DNA from: Tissierellia bacterium
GTDB taxonomy: Bacteria > Bacillota > Clostridia > Peptostreptococcales > Acidaminobacteraceae
Length of the DNA: 57,982 nt
Reading direction: 5' to 3'
Assembly (NCBI GenBank): GCA_012727635.1
Contig: JAAYGQ010000066.1
Location: 1-57,982 of the forward strand
Positions 38,296-46,941 of the stretch are shown here, one piece after another. The notes beneath the pieces are model-generated. The model worked only from the letters and a program-made list of their open reading frames with translations. It was not told the DNA's origin and did no database searches. The first letter of the stretch is position 1. Every line of letters starts with the position of its first letter. Made by a program: the position numbers and the translations under genes.

Positions 38296-39387
38296 TTAAT
38301 TCTTGCTTTTTTCTAAAGCTTCCATAAAGGTGTTAACGACGTCATCACCTAAATCAGTTTTCAACATCTCCTTAACAACATCGGCTTTTTCTTTTAGTTT
38401 ACTTATTTCTTCTTCAGAAAAATCAATTGCCTCAAGTCCAGCGTCAACCAAACCCTTTAGATTTGTAGTGCTACTATCAGCCATTAATCCAGCGGCATAT
38501 TCTTTAGCTTCTAGTGCTACTTCATCAAACATTTTTTTATAGTCATCTGGCATACTCTCATACAATGCCTCGTTTACCAGAAATAGGTTCGGATATATTA
38601 TATGGTGAGTATTGATAATATACTTTTGCACTTCTGCGAACTTCGCTGCCAGGGCCGTATCATATGGGTTTTCCTGAGCATCGACTAATCCTTGCTGTAG
38701 AGACAAATACAACTCTCCAAAAGCTAAAGGTGTGGGGCTTGCTCCTACATTTTTCCAAAAAGCTATGTGATACTTGTTCTCTAAAGTTCTGATTTTTAAT
38801 CCTTTAAATTCTTCGATATTTCTTACTTCTTTGCTTGATGTAGTTTCTCTAAATGTAGCGGCTTGAGCAAAGGACATTCGTTTGTAACCTGCCTCTTTAA
38901 AAGCTTTATCTAAAATCTTTGTATATTCGCTGTTGTTTAACACCTCATCAATCTCTTCTTTAGTGTATCCGTAAAAGGCGTAGGGTAAATCTAACATAGC
39001 CAGTTCGGGAATGATTGATACCGCCGGTGCTGGTTGGAAGACCATGGCTGAAATATCTCCGGACTTTAAGCTTTGGAGCATCTCTCCGTAGGTTCCCAGT
39101 TGAGAGCCAGCATATACATCAGCTGTTATTTTCCCCCCGGATTTTTCTTCTATTAATTCCTTAAATTTAATACAATATAAATCTCCGATTGATCCCTCAG
39201 CTGCACCGTGGCCCATAATATAATTAAAACTTGGGCCTTCGGCAACAGGTGGTGTGGTTGCTTCACTCGTCGTTGGTTCCGGCGCACTGGCAGGAGGAGT
39301 TGGTTCGCTGGAAGTTGCAGCGCCTCCGCTACAGGCTGTAAGTACTAACGATAAAACAAGAATTGATATTAAAATCAGTTTTTTCAT
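38296..39387 (-). CDS. TRAP transporter substrate-binding protein DctP (second copy)
   Basis: Lipobox SLVLTACSGG; FKGLKIRTLENKYHIAFWKNVGASPTPLAFGELYLSLQQGLVDAQENP; start at 39387 with GGAGAG. Confidence 0.93.
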   Translation of the reverse strand: MKKLILISILVLSLVLTACSGGAATSSEPTPPASAPEPTTSEATTPPVAEGPSFNYIMGHGAAEGSIGDLYCIKFKELIEEKSGGKITADVYAGSQLGTYGEMLQSLKSGDISAMVFQPAPAVSIIPELAMLDLPYAFYGYTKEEIDEVLNNSEYTKILDKAFKEAGYKRMSFAQAATFRETTSSKEVRNIEEFKGLKIRTLENKYHIAFWKNVGASPTPLAFGELYLSLQQGLVDAQENPYDTALAAKFAEVQKYIINTHHIIYPNLFLVNEALYESMPDDYKKMFDEVALEAKEYAAGLMADSSTTNLKGLVDAGLEAIDFSEEEISKLKEKADVVKEMLKTDLGDDVVNTFMEALEKSKN

Positions 39388-39443
39388 CTTTTCTCTCCTT
39401 TTCATTTACAATATTATACTTTAAAGTTTATCTCTAAATAGTT

Positions 39444-40730
39444 TTATAATAAGATTAAACTTATTGCTGGAATAAAAGTTATTAAGAGTAGAGCAATGGT
39501 ATAAACCGCAATCAGTGGCATGGCTTTTCTACCTACTTTGAGTACTGGCGTTTCTATTAAAGGTGCCGTAACAAAAAGGTTTAATCCAAAGGGTGGTGTG
39601 ACTAAACCAATGGCCAAACAACAAACCATAATTACTCCAAAATGCACTAAATTAATATTGAAAGCCTCCAATGTTGGAACTAAGATTGGAGCCATAATTA
39701 CTATCGCAGGGCCGGTATCCATAACCATTCCAAGTAAAAAGAAAAACACTACGATTATTAATAAAAATGGTACAGCTGATGAAAATGTGTTTGCAAACAT
39801 AAGCGATATCATTTGTGGAGCTCTTAATAATGCCAGTACTCTTCCAAATGCAGTGGCAATGGCTAAAATGAAAATTAGTGGTGCATAACCTCTAACCGAA
39901 GAAATTACAATATCCCATATTTTGTTGAATTCAATCGTTTTATATACAAATAAACTTATTATCAATGAATAAAAGACTGAAATACAAGCTGCTTCTGTAG
40001 GTGTGAAATAACCTGAATATATTCCTCCTAGAATGATTAATGGGGATAGGAGTGCCCAAAAACTATCTTTTAGAAGTCGCACCAGCCCCAGTGATCTCAA
40101 TGCATCATAATTCTTTTGTATCTTTTCCTTATCTTCGCCATTTTTTTTACAATAATAATAGGTGTAAAATATAAGGACCGATCCTATCAGTATTCCAGGA
40201 AGGACACCAGCGATGAATAAATTTCCAACCGACGTACTAGTAGATGTTCCGTACAGAACAAAGGGTATACTAGGCGGGATTATTACACCTAAACTGCCAG
40301 CTGTAGCTATTAACGCTGCACAAAATACTTTATCATAGCCCAATTCAATTAATATTGGCAGTGTCATACCTCCTACTGCCGCCGCCGTCGCTGGGCCAGA
40401 ACCGGATATTGCTCCATAAAACAAACAGGTTAGAACTGCCGCTGATGGCATTCCTGCTGTTCTATTTCCTATAAAATAGGCTACTACATTGAATATTTTC
40501 TTCGAAATACCGCCTCTGGCCATCAAAACTCCTGCCAGTATGAATAACGGTACAGCTATAATGGGTGTGCTATCAGCTCCTCCAAAAAGGGCTCTTATCA
40601 CCGCTTCGTTTGATGTGGATCCAACGGCACCCATAAGTTTTGGCCAAAATGTTGCGATACCTATTCCAGTTACAATTGGAAGGCCAATCATAAGGCAAAT
40701 TCCAAAAATCAAAAACACTATACCCGCCAT
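39444..40730 (-). CDS. TRAP transporter large permease DctM (second copy)
   Basis: FYGAISGSGPATAAAVGGMTLPILIELGYDK, GVIIPPSIPFVLYG. Confidence 0.95.
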   Translation of the reverse strand: MAGIVFLIFGICLMIGLPIVTGIGIATFWPKLMGAVGSTSNEAVIRALFGGADSTPIIAVPLFILAGVLMARGGISKKIFNVVAYFIGNRTAGMPSAAVLTCLFYGAISGSGPATAAAVGGMTLPILIELGYDKVFCAALIATAGSLGVIIPPSIPFVLYGTSTSTSVGNLFIAGVLPGILIGSVLIFYTYYYCKKNGEDKEKIQKNYDALRSLGLVRLLKDSFWALLSPLIILGGIYSGYFTPTEAACISVFYSLIISLFVYKTIEFNKIWDIVISSVRGYAPLIFILAIATAFGRVLALLRAPQMISLMFANTFSSAVPFLLIIVVFFFLLGMVMDTGPAIVIMAPILVPTLEAFNINLVHFGVIMVCCLAIGLVTPPFGLNLFVTAPLIETPVLKVGRKAMPLIAVYTIALLLITFIPAISLILL

Positions 40731-40743
40731 GCTGCCCCTCCTT

Positions 40744-41247
40744 TTATTGTGTTTGTAAAAAATCTTCTTTTTCTATTGAAGACTCTCCGGTGGAAATCAA
40801 ATAAATTTGTTGAGCGCACCTTATTGTCGTAAGAATAAACCCAAGGGGAATTATAAGATACACTAAAAACATCGGTATCTCCATCGCTGGAGAACTCTGT
40901 GTACTCATCCTTATTCCTCTTACGGTCAAAATTGAGTAATAGCTCATAAAGGAGAAGAATACTATATTTATTAATTGTAGTGTAATCTCTACTATCTTTT
41001 GTATTGTTCTGGGCAGATTATGAACCAATAAATCTACCCTAAGAATAATCCCTTTTTTTATTGTAAAAGATATACTCAAAAATACCGACCACAAATAAAA
41101 ATATCTGCACAGTTCTTCTGCCCAAACAAGGGATTCCCCTATTAGCCTCATGAATATTTGTAGCAACATGACACAAGATATTCCAATTAGCAAAGAGCCC
41201 ATTAAATATTCTTCAAAATGCTCGTCAAGCGATTTTATAATTTTCAT
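40744..41247 (-). CDS. TRAP transporter small permease DctQ (second copy)
   Basis: LVWAEELCRYFYLWSVFLSISFTIKKGIILRVDLLVHNLP. Confidence 0.92.
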   Translation of the reverse strand: MKIIKSLDEHFEEYLMGSLLIGISCVMLLQIFMRLIGESLVWAEELCRYFYLWSVFLSISFTIKKGIILRVDLLVHNLPRTIQKIVEITLQLINIVFFSFMSYYSILTVRGIRMSTQSSPAMEIPMFLVYLIIPLGFILTTIRCAQQIYLISTGESSIEKEDFLQTQ

Positions 41248-41344
41248 ATATCACCACACTTAATATTTGTATCAATGGAATACCATTTCATCTTTTCCAA
41301 CATAGTATTCCGTTGACACATGTTATATACACTTTTCTTGGTAA

Positions 41345-43162
41345 TTATTTGTGTGATCCAGAGTGATCCGGAGCTATATATTCGCCATCTTTATTCTTTA
41401 GCACTTTACCGAAGGCAACATTCTCTTTTGGATTATAAATGTCATTTATATTCCAGCATCCCGGCGTGGGTACTCCAATGTTTTCCATGGGCACATCAAG
41501 TAGGAAGGGTTTGTTGCTTTTTATCGCTTCTTCTAAAGCAGGTCTAAAAGCTTCTGCTGAATCAATTTTTATTGAATCCACTCCATAGGCTTGGGCAACT
41601 TTAGCCCAATCCGGGGAATAGGGTTCACCATCGGGGGTTGTAAAAACTGTACCGAATTTGGTCTTGTAATTTGCATAGGTTAAACCTGCAATGGTTCCAA
41701 AGGCTGAATTGTTCATTACTATCCAAATTACAGGAATGTTTTGCTCAACGGCCGTTGCTAAAGTCGATGGGTTTATCCCAAACCCGCCGTCACCCACTAA
41801 AGTAAGTACCACTTTGTCTGGTGCTGCTAGTTTCCCACCAATTAGGGCCGATGCTCCAAAACCCATGGTAGCCAGACCCGAGCTGTGATGAATCGTTCCT
41901 GGAATAGTCACATCAAACTGCTGGGCCACACCATTCTTATTCCAACCTACATCAGTGTATATCAGTGAATTTTCAGGAATAGCCTCTTTTACATCCTTTA
42001 AGATTCTTTGAGGAGTCATGGGAAAACGGCTATCTTCAGAGATTGCGATATTTGAATTTTTAAAGAGTTCTTTATTTTCTTTGATTCTTTCCTTCAATTC
42101 TGGCTTGCTCTTTCCTTGAGGGCAAATTTTCTTGGCTTCCTCTAGAATTTGTACAAGAGCTTCCTTCAAATCTGCAATAGCCCCTATGCTAACAGGATAA
42201 TTTCGCCCGATTTCCGTTGGGTCAATGTCAATTTGCATGAATTCACTTTTATTCATGTCAAAAGTAACACCGGGATACCAACTTGAACTGTCGGCTTCTG
42301 CAAATCTAGTACCAAGTCCAAGTATTACATCGGCGTTTGCTGTGAATTTATGGGTAAATTCCATACCCCAGAAGCCGGTTTGACCTAACATTAGAGGATG
42401 AGTATCAGAGATACACCCCTGACCCATTAAAGTTCTTGAAACCGGTATATCTAAAAATTCAACCAAGGCTTGAAGTTCCTTGGAAGCGTCAGCTAACAAA
42501 ATTCCGCCGCCGGCATGAATTATAGGATTTTTTGCGTTGATCAGTTTTTCCGCGATGACTTTTGCCGCCGATGGGGCTAAGGCAGGTTTAATGGTTGTGT
42601 GTGAGTCTAAGTAGGTTCTCCTAAAAAGATCCTCCTCAATCTCTACAGAGAAAACATCCATTGGGACGGAAATCAGAACCGGTCCAGGCCTACCACTTTC
42701 TGCAAGCCTAAAGGCCTTATCCAGAATATCAGGGAGCGCCTCAGGATCATCGATTCTCCATGCTCGTTTGACTATTGGTTTTAGAATTTCATATTGCGAA
42801 GCGTCGCTGTGAAGGTTCACTTCTTGGTGGGGGTGCTTTCCATAATAATAACGAGGCACATCACCAGCAATAACAACCATAGGAATAGAGTCAAAGGATG
42901 CATTGGCCACGCCGGTCACTGTATTTGCAAGACCGGGTCCAAGGTGGGATAGTACGACCCCTGCTTTCTTTTTAACCCTTGCATAGCCATCGGCTGCCAT
43001 AGCAGCCAACTGTTCATTTCTAAAGGAAATAAATTCTATTTTTTCGCTTTTTGATAATTCATCTAAAAACGCAATGACAGTATGTCCACAAAGGCCAAAT
43101 ATATACTCCACTTCGCGTCTTTCAAGATAATCTACCATCAATTCGGATACTAGTTTTTTCAA
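41345..43162 (-). CDS. Thiamine-diphosphate-dependent enzyme (acetolactate synthase / carboligase / decarboxylase superfamily), specificity unknown
   Basis: ISFRNEQLAAMAADGYAR (catalytic Glu), GPGLANTVTGVANASFDSIPMVVIAGD, GDGGFGINPSTLATAVEQNIPVIWIVMNNSAFG (ThDP GDG...NN motif). Confidence 0.9.
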   Translation of the reverse strand: MKKLVSELMVDYLERREVEYIFGLCGHTVIAFLDELSKSEKIEFISFRNEQLAAMAADGYARVKKKAGVVLSHLGPGLANTVTGVANASFDSIPMVVIAGDVPRYYYGKHPHQEVNLHSDASQYEILKPIVKRAWRIDDPEALPDILDKAFRLAESGRPGPVLISVPMDVFSVEIEEDLFRRTYLDSHTTIKPALAPSAAKVIAEKLINAKNPIIHAGGGILLADASKELQALVEFLDIPVSRTLMGQGCISDTHPLMLGQTGFWGMEFTHKFTANADVILGLGTRFAEADSSSWYPGVTFDMNKSEFMQIDIDPTEIGRNYPVSIGAIADLKEALVQILEEAKKICPQGKSKPELKERIKENKELFKNSNIAISEDSRFPMTPQRILKDVKEAIPENSLIYTDVGWNKNGVAQQFDVTIPGTIHHSSGLATMGFGASALIGGKLAAPDKVVLTLVGDGGFGINPSTLATAVEQNIPVIWIVMNNSAFGTIAGLTYANYKTKFGTVFTTPDGEPYSPDWAKVAQAYGVDSIKIDSAEAFRPALEEAIKSNKPFLLDVPMENIGVPTPGCWNINDIYNPKENVAFGKVLKNKDGEYIAPDHSGSHK

Positions 43163-43177
43163 GGTTTTTCCTCCTAA

Positions 43178-44650
43178 TTATGCTTTATTCTCTCTCTTTG
43201 GGTCGTAAAATTCACCAAATAATTCTTCGTCCGATGGCCTATCCTCAGCTATCTCTTTGGAGACCCAGGTAACATTCATGTAATGGTGAAGATGAACGTT
43301 TTCTGATGTTGCGTTGCCTCCCCATGTCCCACAACCTATGCTGGATGTCATAGGCATTCCATTTGTAAAGGATCCGGCATTTGCTTTTGACTGGGGTTGT
43401 CTTACCATGATTCGCCCTACGTTGGCTTCTAGAGCTAGCCTGTGGATATGATCTTCATTATTTGAATAAATCCCTACGCTGTGTCCCTTACCACCGACTG
43501 CATGTATTGCCATAATTATATCTATAGCCTTTTGGAACTCTCCTTCATATTTATGTACTGCAAGCAGAGTCGATAGTTTTTCCCGGCACCAAACGTCATC
43601 GTAATCTTGTGTAAATGAGCCGGTACCCTTTGCAATTAAGAACTTTCTATCTTCTGGTATTGAAAAACCTGCAAGTTCTGCCATCCTCTGGGGAGACTGA
43701 GCCACGGAGTCCGGTAGTCTATGACAACTTTCATCCCACATTATTTTTTTAATGGATTCTTGTTCTTCTTCATTTAATAAGTATCCGCCCACTTGAACCA
43801 GTTCTTTTACAGCATCATCGTAGATGCTTGCTTGGATTACGATATTTCCATCGGCCGAACACCCTGAACCAAAGTCCGATGTCTTGGAGAGCATGGTATT
43901 GTAGGCAGCTTGGTGAAGCTCGTCTTTGGCAGATTCATCCCAAATCATTGTCGCATTGCCGGCACCTACTCCATAGGCTGGAGTTCCTGAGTGATAGGCT
44001 CTTCTCACAACCCCTTGGCCACCCGTTGCGATAACCAGGTCACACTTGGTATTGAGTGCCTCGGACAAAGCTTTGTTTACTTTGGCTTTTCCCTGTCCAA
44101 GGATTTGTATAAGGTCTTCCGGTGCCCCCACTTCTCTGAGGCCTTCCCTCATCAGTTCGATGGTCTTCCCACCGGTTTTTACCGATCGTGGGTGGGGAGA
44201 GAAGATGATTGCGTTTCTTGCTTTAAGTGCATATATGGCATTTCCTGCCGGGGTTAAATCGGGGTTAGTGGCGGGAACCACACAGGCTATTACCCCTACG
44301 GGTTTTCCATATTTTACGATGCCCTTTTCTGGGATTTCTTCAATGATTCCAACACTTTTTTGACGCAGTGCGTCTCTTAGAACCCCTCGGATTTTGAACT
44401 TCTTATTTTCCCTGCTAACAAAATCCCCCATTTTACTTTCTTCGATACTCATTTTTACCAGTTCTTTAAAGGTCTGGGTATTTGCAACCTTCCACGCAAT
44501 GGCCTGGATTGTGCGATCGATGTCCTCCTGAGTCCACTTCTCAAAAATCTTCTGCGCTGCATCGGCCCGTGCAAATTTTTCTTCGATTTCATCTATTTGG
44601 TCTTGAGTAAGTTTTGAATAAACTTCCTCCATAGAACTCATCCTGCTCAT
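43178..44650 (-). CDS. CoA-acylating aldehyde dehydrogenase superfamily (possibly sulfoacetaldehyde/succinate-semialdehyde type)
   Basis: PVGVIACVVPATNPDLTPAGNAIYALKARNAIIFSPHPR, GAGNATMIWDESA, catalytic Cys in SDFGSGCSADGNIVI. Confidence 0.85.
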   Translation of the reverse strand: MSRMSSMEEVYSKLTQDQIDEIEEKFARADAAQKIFEKWTQEDIDRTIQAIAWKVANTQTFKELVKMSIEESKMGDFVSRENKKFKIRGVLRDALRQKSVGIIEEIPEKGIVKYGKPVGVIACVVPATNPDLTPAGNAIYALKARNAIIFSPHPRSVKTGGKTIELMREGLREVGAPEDLIQILGQGKAKVNKALSEALNTKCDLVIATGGQGVVRRAYHSGTPAYGVGAGNATMIWDESAKDELHQAAYNTMLSKTSDFGSGCSADGNIVIQASIYDDAVKELVQVGGYLLNEEEQESIKKIMWDESCHRLPDSVAQSPQRMAELAGFSIPEDRKFLIAKGTGSFTQDYDDVWCREKLSTLLAVHKYEGEFQKAIDIIMAIHAVGGKGHSVGIYSNNEDHIHRLALEANVGRIMVRQPQSKANAGSFTNGMPMTSSIGCGTWGGNATSENVHLHHYMNVTWVSKEIAEDRPSDEELFGEFYDPKRENKA

Positions 44651-44747
44651 ATTATTACCTCCTAATCGATATTTGTCTTGTTTTCATTTACAAGCAATAC
44701 AGTGAAGTATGTCCACCGTAAAAGTAAACTCATTCTAACTATCATTT

Positions 44748-45659
44748 CTATCTTATTAGATCTTTAGATCTGCCAGCTTTTAGAAGATATGAATCCGTAT
44801 CATGACCTACTAAGCACTGTACAGACCTCGCAATTTCCATCAATTTGTTGATATCGATACCGGTTTCGATTCCCATCTCATCGAGCATATGTACAACATC
44901 TTCAGAAGCAATATTTCCTGCTGCCCCAGGTACAAAGGGACATCCTCCCAGACCTCCAAAAGAAGAATCAAAATGAGTAATCCCCGCTTGCATGGCTGCT
45001 AGAATATTTGCCATGGCCATTCCTCTTGTATTATGAAAATGCAACCACCATTTCACATCTGGATAGGATTTTTGCATTTGAGTACAAACCTTATAAACTT
45101 GATTTGGAACAGCCATACCCGAGGCATCCGAGAGGGAGATTTCTCTTACTCCAACCTTCAAATAGGCTTCAACTATACTCTTAACTGCTTTTAAACTGAT
45201 TTCACCTTCCCATGGTGATCCAAAGGGCATGGAAATAGAACCCGACACTTCGATATCCTTTTGCCTAGCTAGATTGTAGCTTTCTTGAAACCCGGCAACA
45301 CTCTGTTCGGGAGTCATATTAATATTAGCTAAATTGTGGCCCAAGCTGGCAGAAACGTTTAGTTTTACTTTGCGACATCCACATTTTATCGCCCGCTCTA
45401 TTCCTTTTTTATTGGCAACCAGTGCTCTGAACTCCACGTTTGTTATATCTTGCAATCGGAAAAAAAGCTCATCGGTATCAGCCATTTGAGGAACAGCTTT
45501 TGGGCTCATGAAAGAACCTAGCTCGATTACCTTAAATCCTGCACTAATAAGCTTATTAGCAACCTCCAGTTTATCTGAAGTATCAAGTGTTTTTGCTTCA
45601 TTTTGTAGTCCGTCCCTAAGCCCGACCTCGCAAAGCACGATATCCGATGGTAACACCAT
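44748..45659 (-). CDS. Hydroxymethylglutaryl-CoA lyase family protein
   Basis: LCEVGLRDGLQNEAK, WWLHFHNTRGMAMANILAAMQAGITHFDSSFGGLGGCPFVPGAAGNIASEDVVHML. Confidence 0.9.
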   Translation of the reverse strand: MVLPSDIVLCEVGLRDGLQNEAKTLDTSDKLEVANKLISAGFKVIELGSFMSPKAVPQMADTDELFFRLQDITNVEFRALVANKKGIERAIKCGCRKVKLNVSASLGHNLANINMTPEQSVAGFQESYNLARQKDIEVSGSISMPFGSPWEGEISLKAVKSIVEAYLKVGVREISLSDASGMAVPNQVYKVCTQMQKSYPDVKWWLHFHNTRGMAMANILAAMQAGITHFDSSFGGLGGCPFVPGAAGNIASEDVVHMLDEMGIETGIDINKLMEIARSVQCLVGHDTDSYLLKAGRSKDLIR

Positions 45660-45898
45660 TTTTATTCCTCCTGCCTTAAACCTGATAAGTTTACTACTTT
45701 AATATAACTATATTTTATTTGCTATTGATTGTCCAATACCGATTTTGTATAATGATTATAGAAACTCTCTATAGTAACAAGATGGCAACATTAAGTTTAA
45801 TGTAGTTATCATATTATTTTATAGCTATTCATTTTAATCTTTGGATAGATTGTTCCTATAATATTTCATTAATTCATTCATACAGAAGGGAGAATAAA

Positions 45899-46822
45899 AT
45901 GACTCTTCAACAACTTATATACTTTGTTAAAATGTCTAACACATTGCATTACACAAATGCAGCAGAACAGCTTAACATTTCTCAACCAAGCCTAAGTTAT
46001 TCCATAGGCGAACTATCAAGAGAACTGGGCGTCCCTTTATTTGAGAAAAACGGGAAAACAATTTCCCTATCTGAATATGGAGAAGCATTCTTACCCTATG
46101 TCGAAAGTGCGCTAAACATCCTTCAACAAGGAGAAGCCCAGCTTGTAACTATGAAAAATCCTTCCAGTGGAAACATCAATCTAGGCTATATATATAGTGT
46201 GAGCTTTGATGCCATTCCCTATCTGATTGATCAGTTTTATACCTATCAAGGCAACAACAATATTCATTTTAACTTTCAAGTGAATATAACAAATACACTA
46301 ATTGAAAAGCTATTGGACGGAAGATTGGATGTGATACTGGCTCCTCTACCGGAGGTGGCCAATGAGAACATTGAATCCATTCCCTTCTTTAAACAGGAGC
46401 TTTTTCTAGTTGTTTACAATGACCACCCCTTGGCTATTAAAAAAAGTGTCAAACCCGAAGACATCGGCAACGAAAAGTTTATTGCAATCAACAAGAGAAC
46501 CGACCTTTTCTTACAGACCGATGCACTATTTAGAAGTCATAACTTAGTCCCGGAAATAGAGTTTGTCGTGGATGAATGCAATTCAATGGCTGCCTTTGTT
46601 GGATCCAAATTGGGAATAACAATTATGCCCAAAATCCCGTCTCTTTCTAGTTACAATGTAACGGCGATACCCTTTGAAGGAAGTCCTCTTACTAGAACTA
46701 TTTATTTGCATTGGAACACTAGAAAACAGATGTCGCCAGCACTAAATAGCTTTTTAGAACATTATAAATCCACTATAGTTATTGATGGATTGTATATGAC
46801 CGATCATAGAAATCCAGTCTAA
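45899..46822 (+). CDS. LysR family transcriptional regulator
   Basis: MTLQQLIYFVKMSNTLHYTNAAEQLNISQPSLSYSIGELSRELGVPLFEKNGKTISLSEYG; divergent from the catabolic operon. Confidence 0.95.
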   Translation: MTLQQLIYFVKMSNTLHYTNAAEQLNISQPSLSYSIGELSRELGVPLFEKNGKTISLSEYGEAFLPYVESALNILQQGEAQLVTMKNPSSGNINLGYIYSVSFDAIPYLIDQFYTYQGNNNIHFNFQVNITNTLIEKLLDGRLDVILAPLPEVANENIESIPFFKQELFLVVYNDHPLAIKKSVKPEDIGNEKFIAINKRTDLFLQTDALFRSHNLVPEIEFVVDECNSMAAFVGSKLGITIMPKIPSLSSYNVTAIPFEGSPLTRTIYLHWNTRKQMSPALNSFLEHYKSTIVIDGLYMTDHRNPV

Positions 46823-46826
46823 AAAC

Positions 46827-46876
46827 AATAAAACAAAAGACTGAAAATACTGGTATTTTCAGTCTTTTGTTTTATT
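46827..46876. terminator. Bidirectional terminator: perfect 24-bp inverted repeat with 2-nt spacer
   Basis: AATAAAACAAAAGACTGAAAATAC tg GTATTTTCAGTCTTTTGTTTTATT between convergent lysR and MFS genes. Confidence 0.88.
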
Positions 46877-46941
46877 CCTTCAGCAAACACTATTACAATG
46901 CCTTATTTAATCATAAGTGATTGTATCAAAATAGTTTTATC

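Noticed and set aside
39520-39888. 122-aa plus-strand ORF in dctM
   Set aside because: Antisense shadow of a membrane protein gene; typical compositional artefact.
41345-44650. Assignment as a sulfonate (Xsc/SauS) degradation pathway
   Set aside because: No pta, sulfite exporter or sulfonate-specific genes are visible and Xsc-specific motifs were not recognised; left as unknown substrate.
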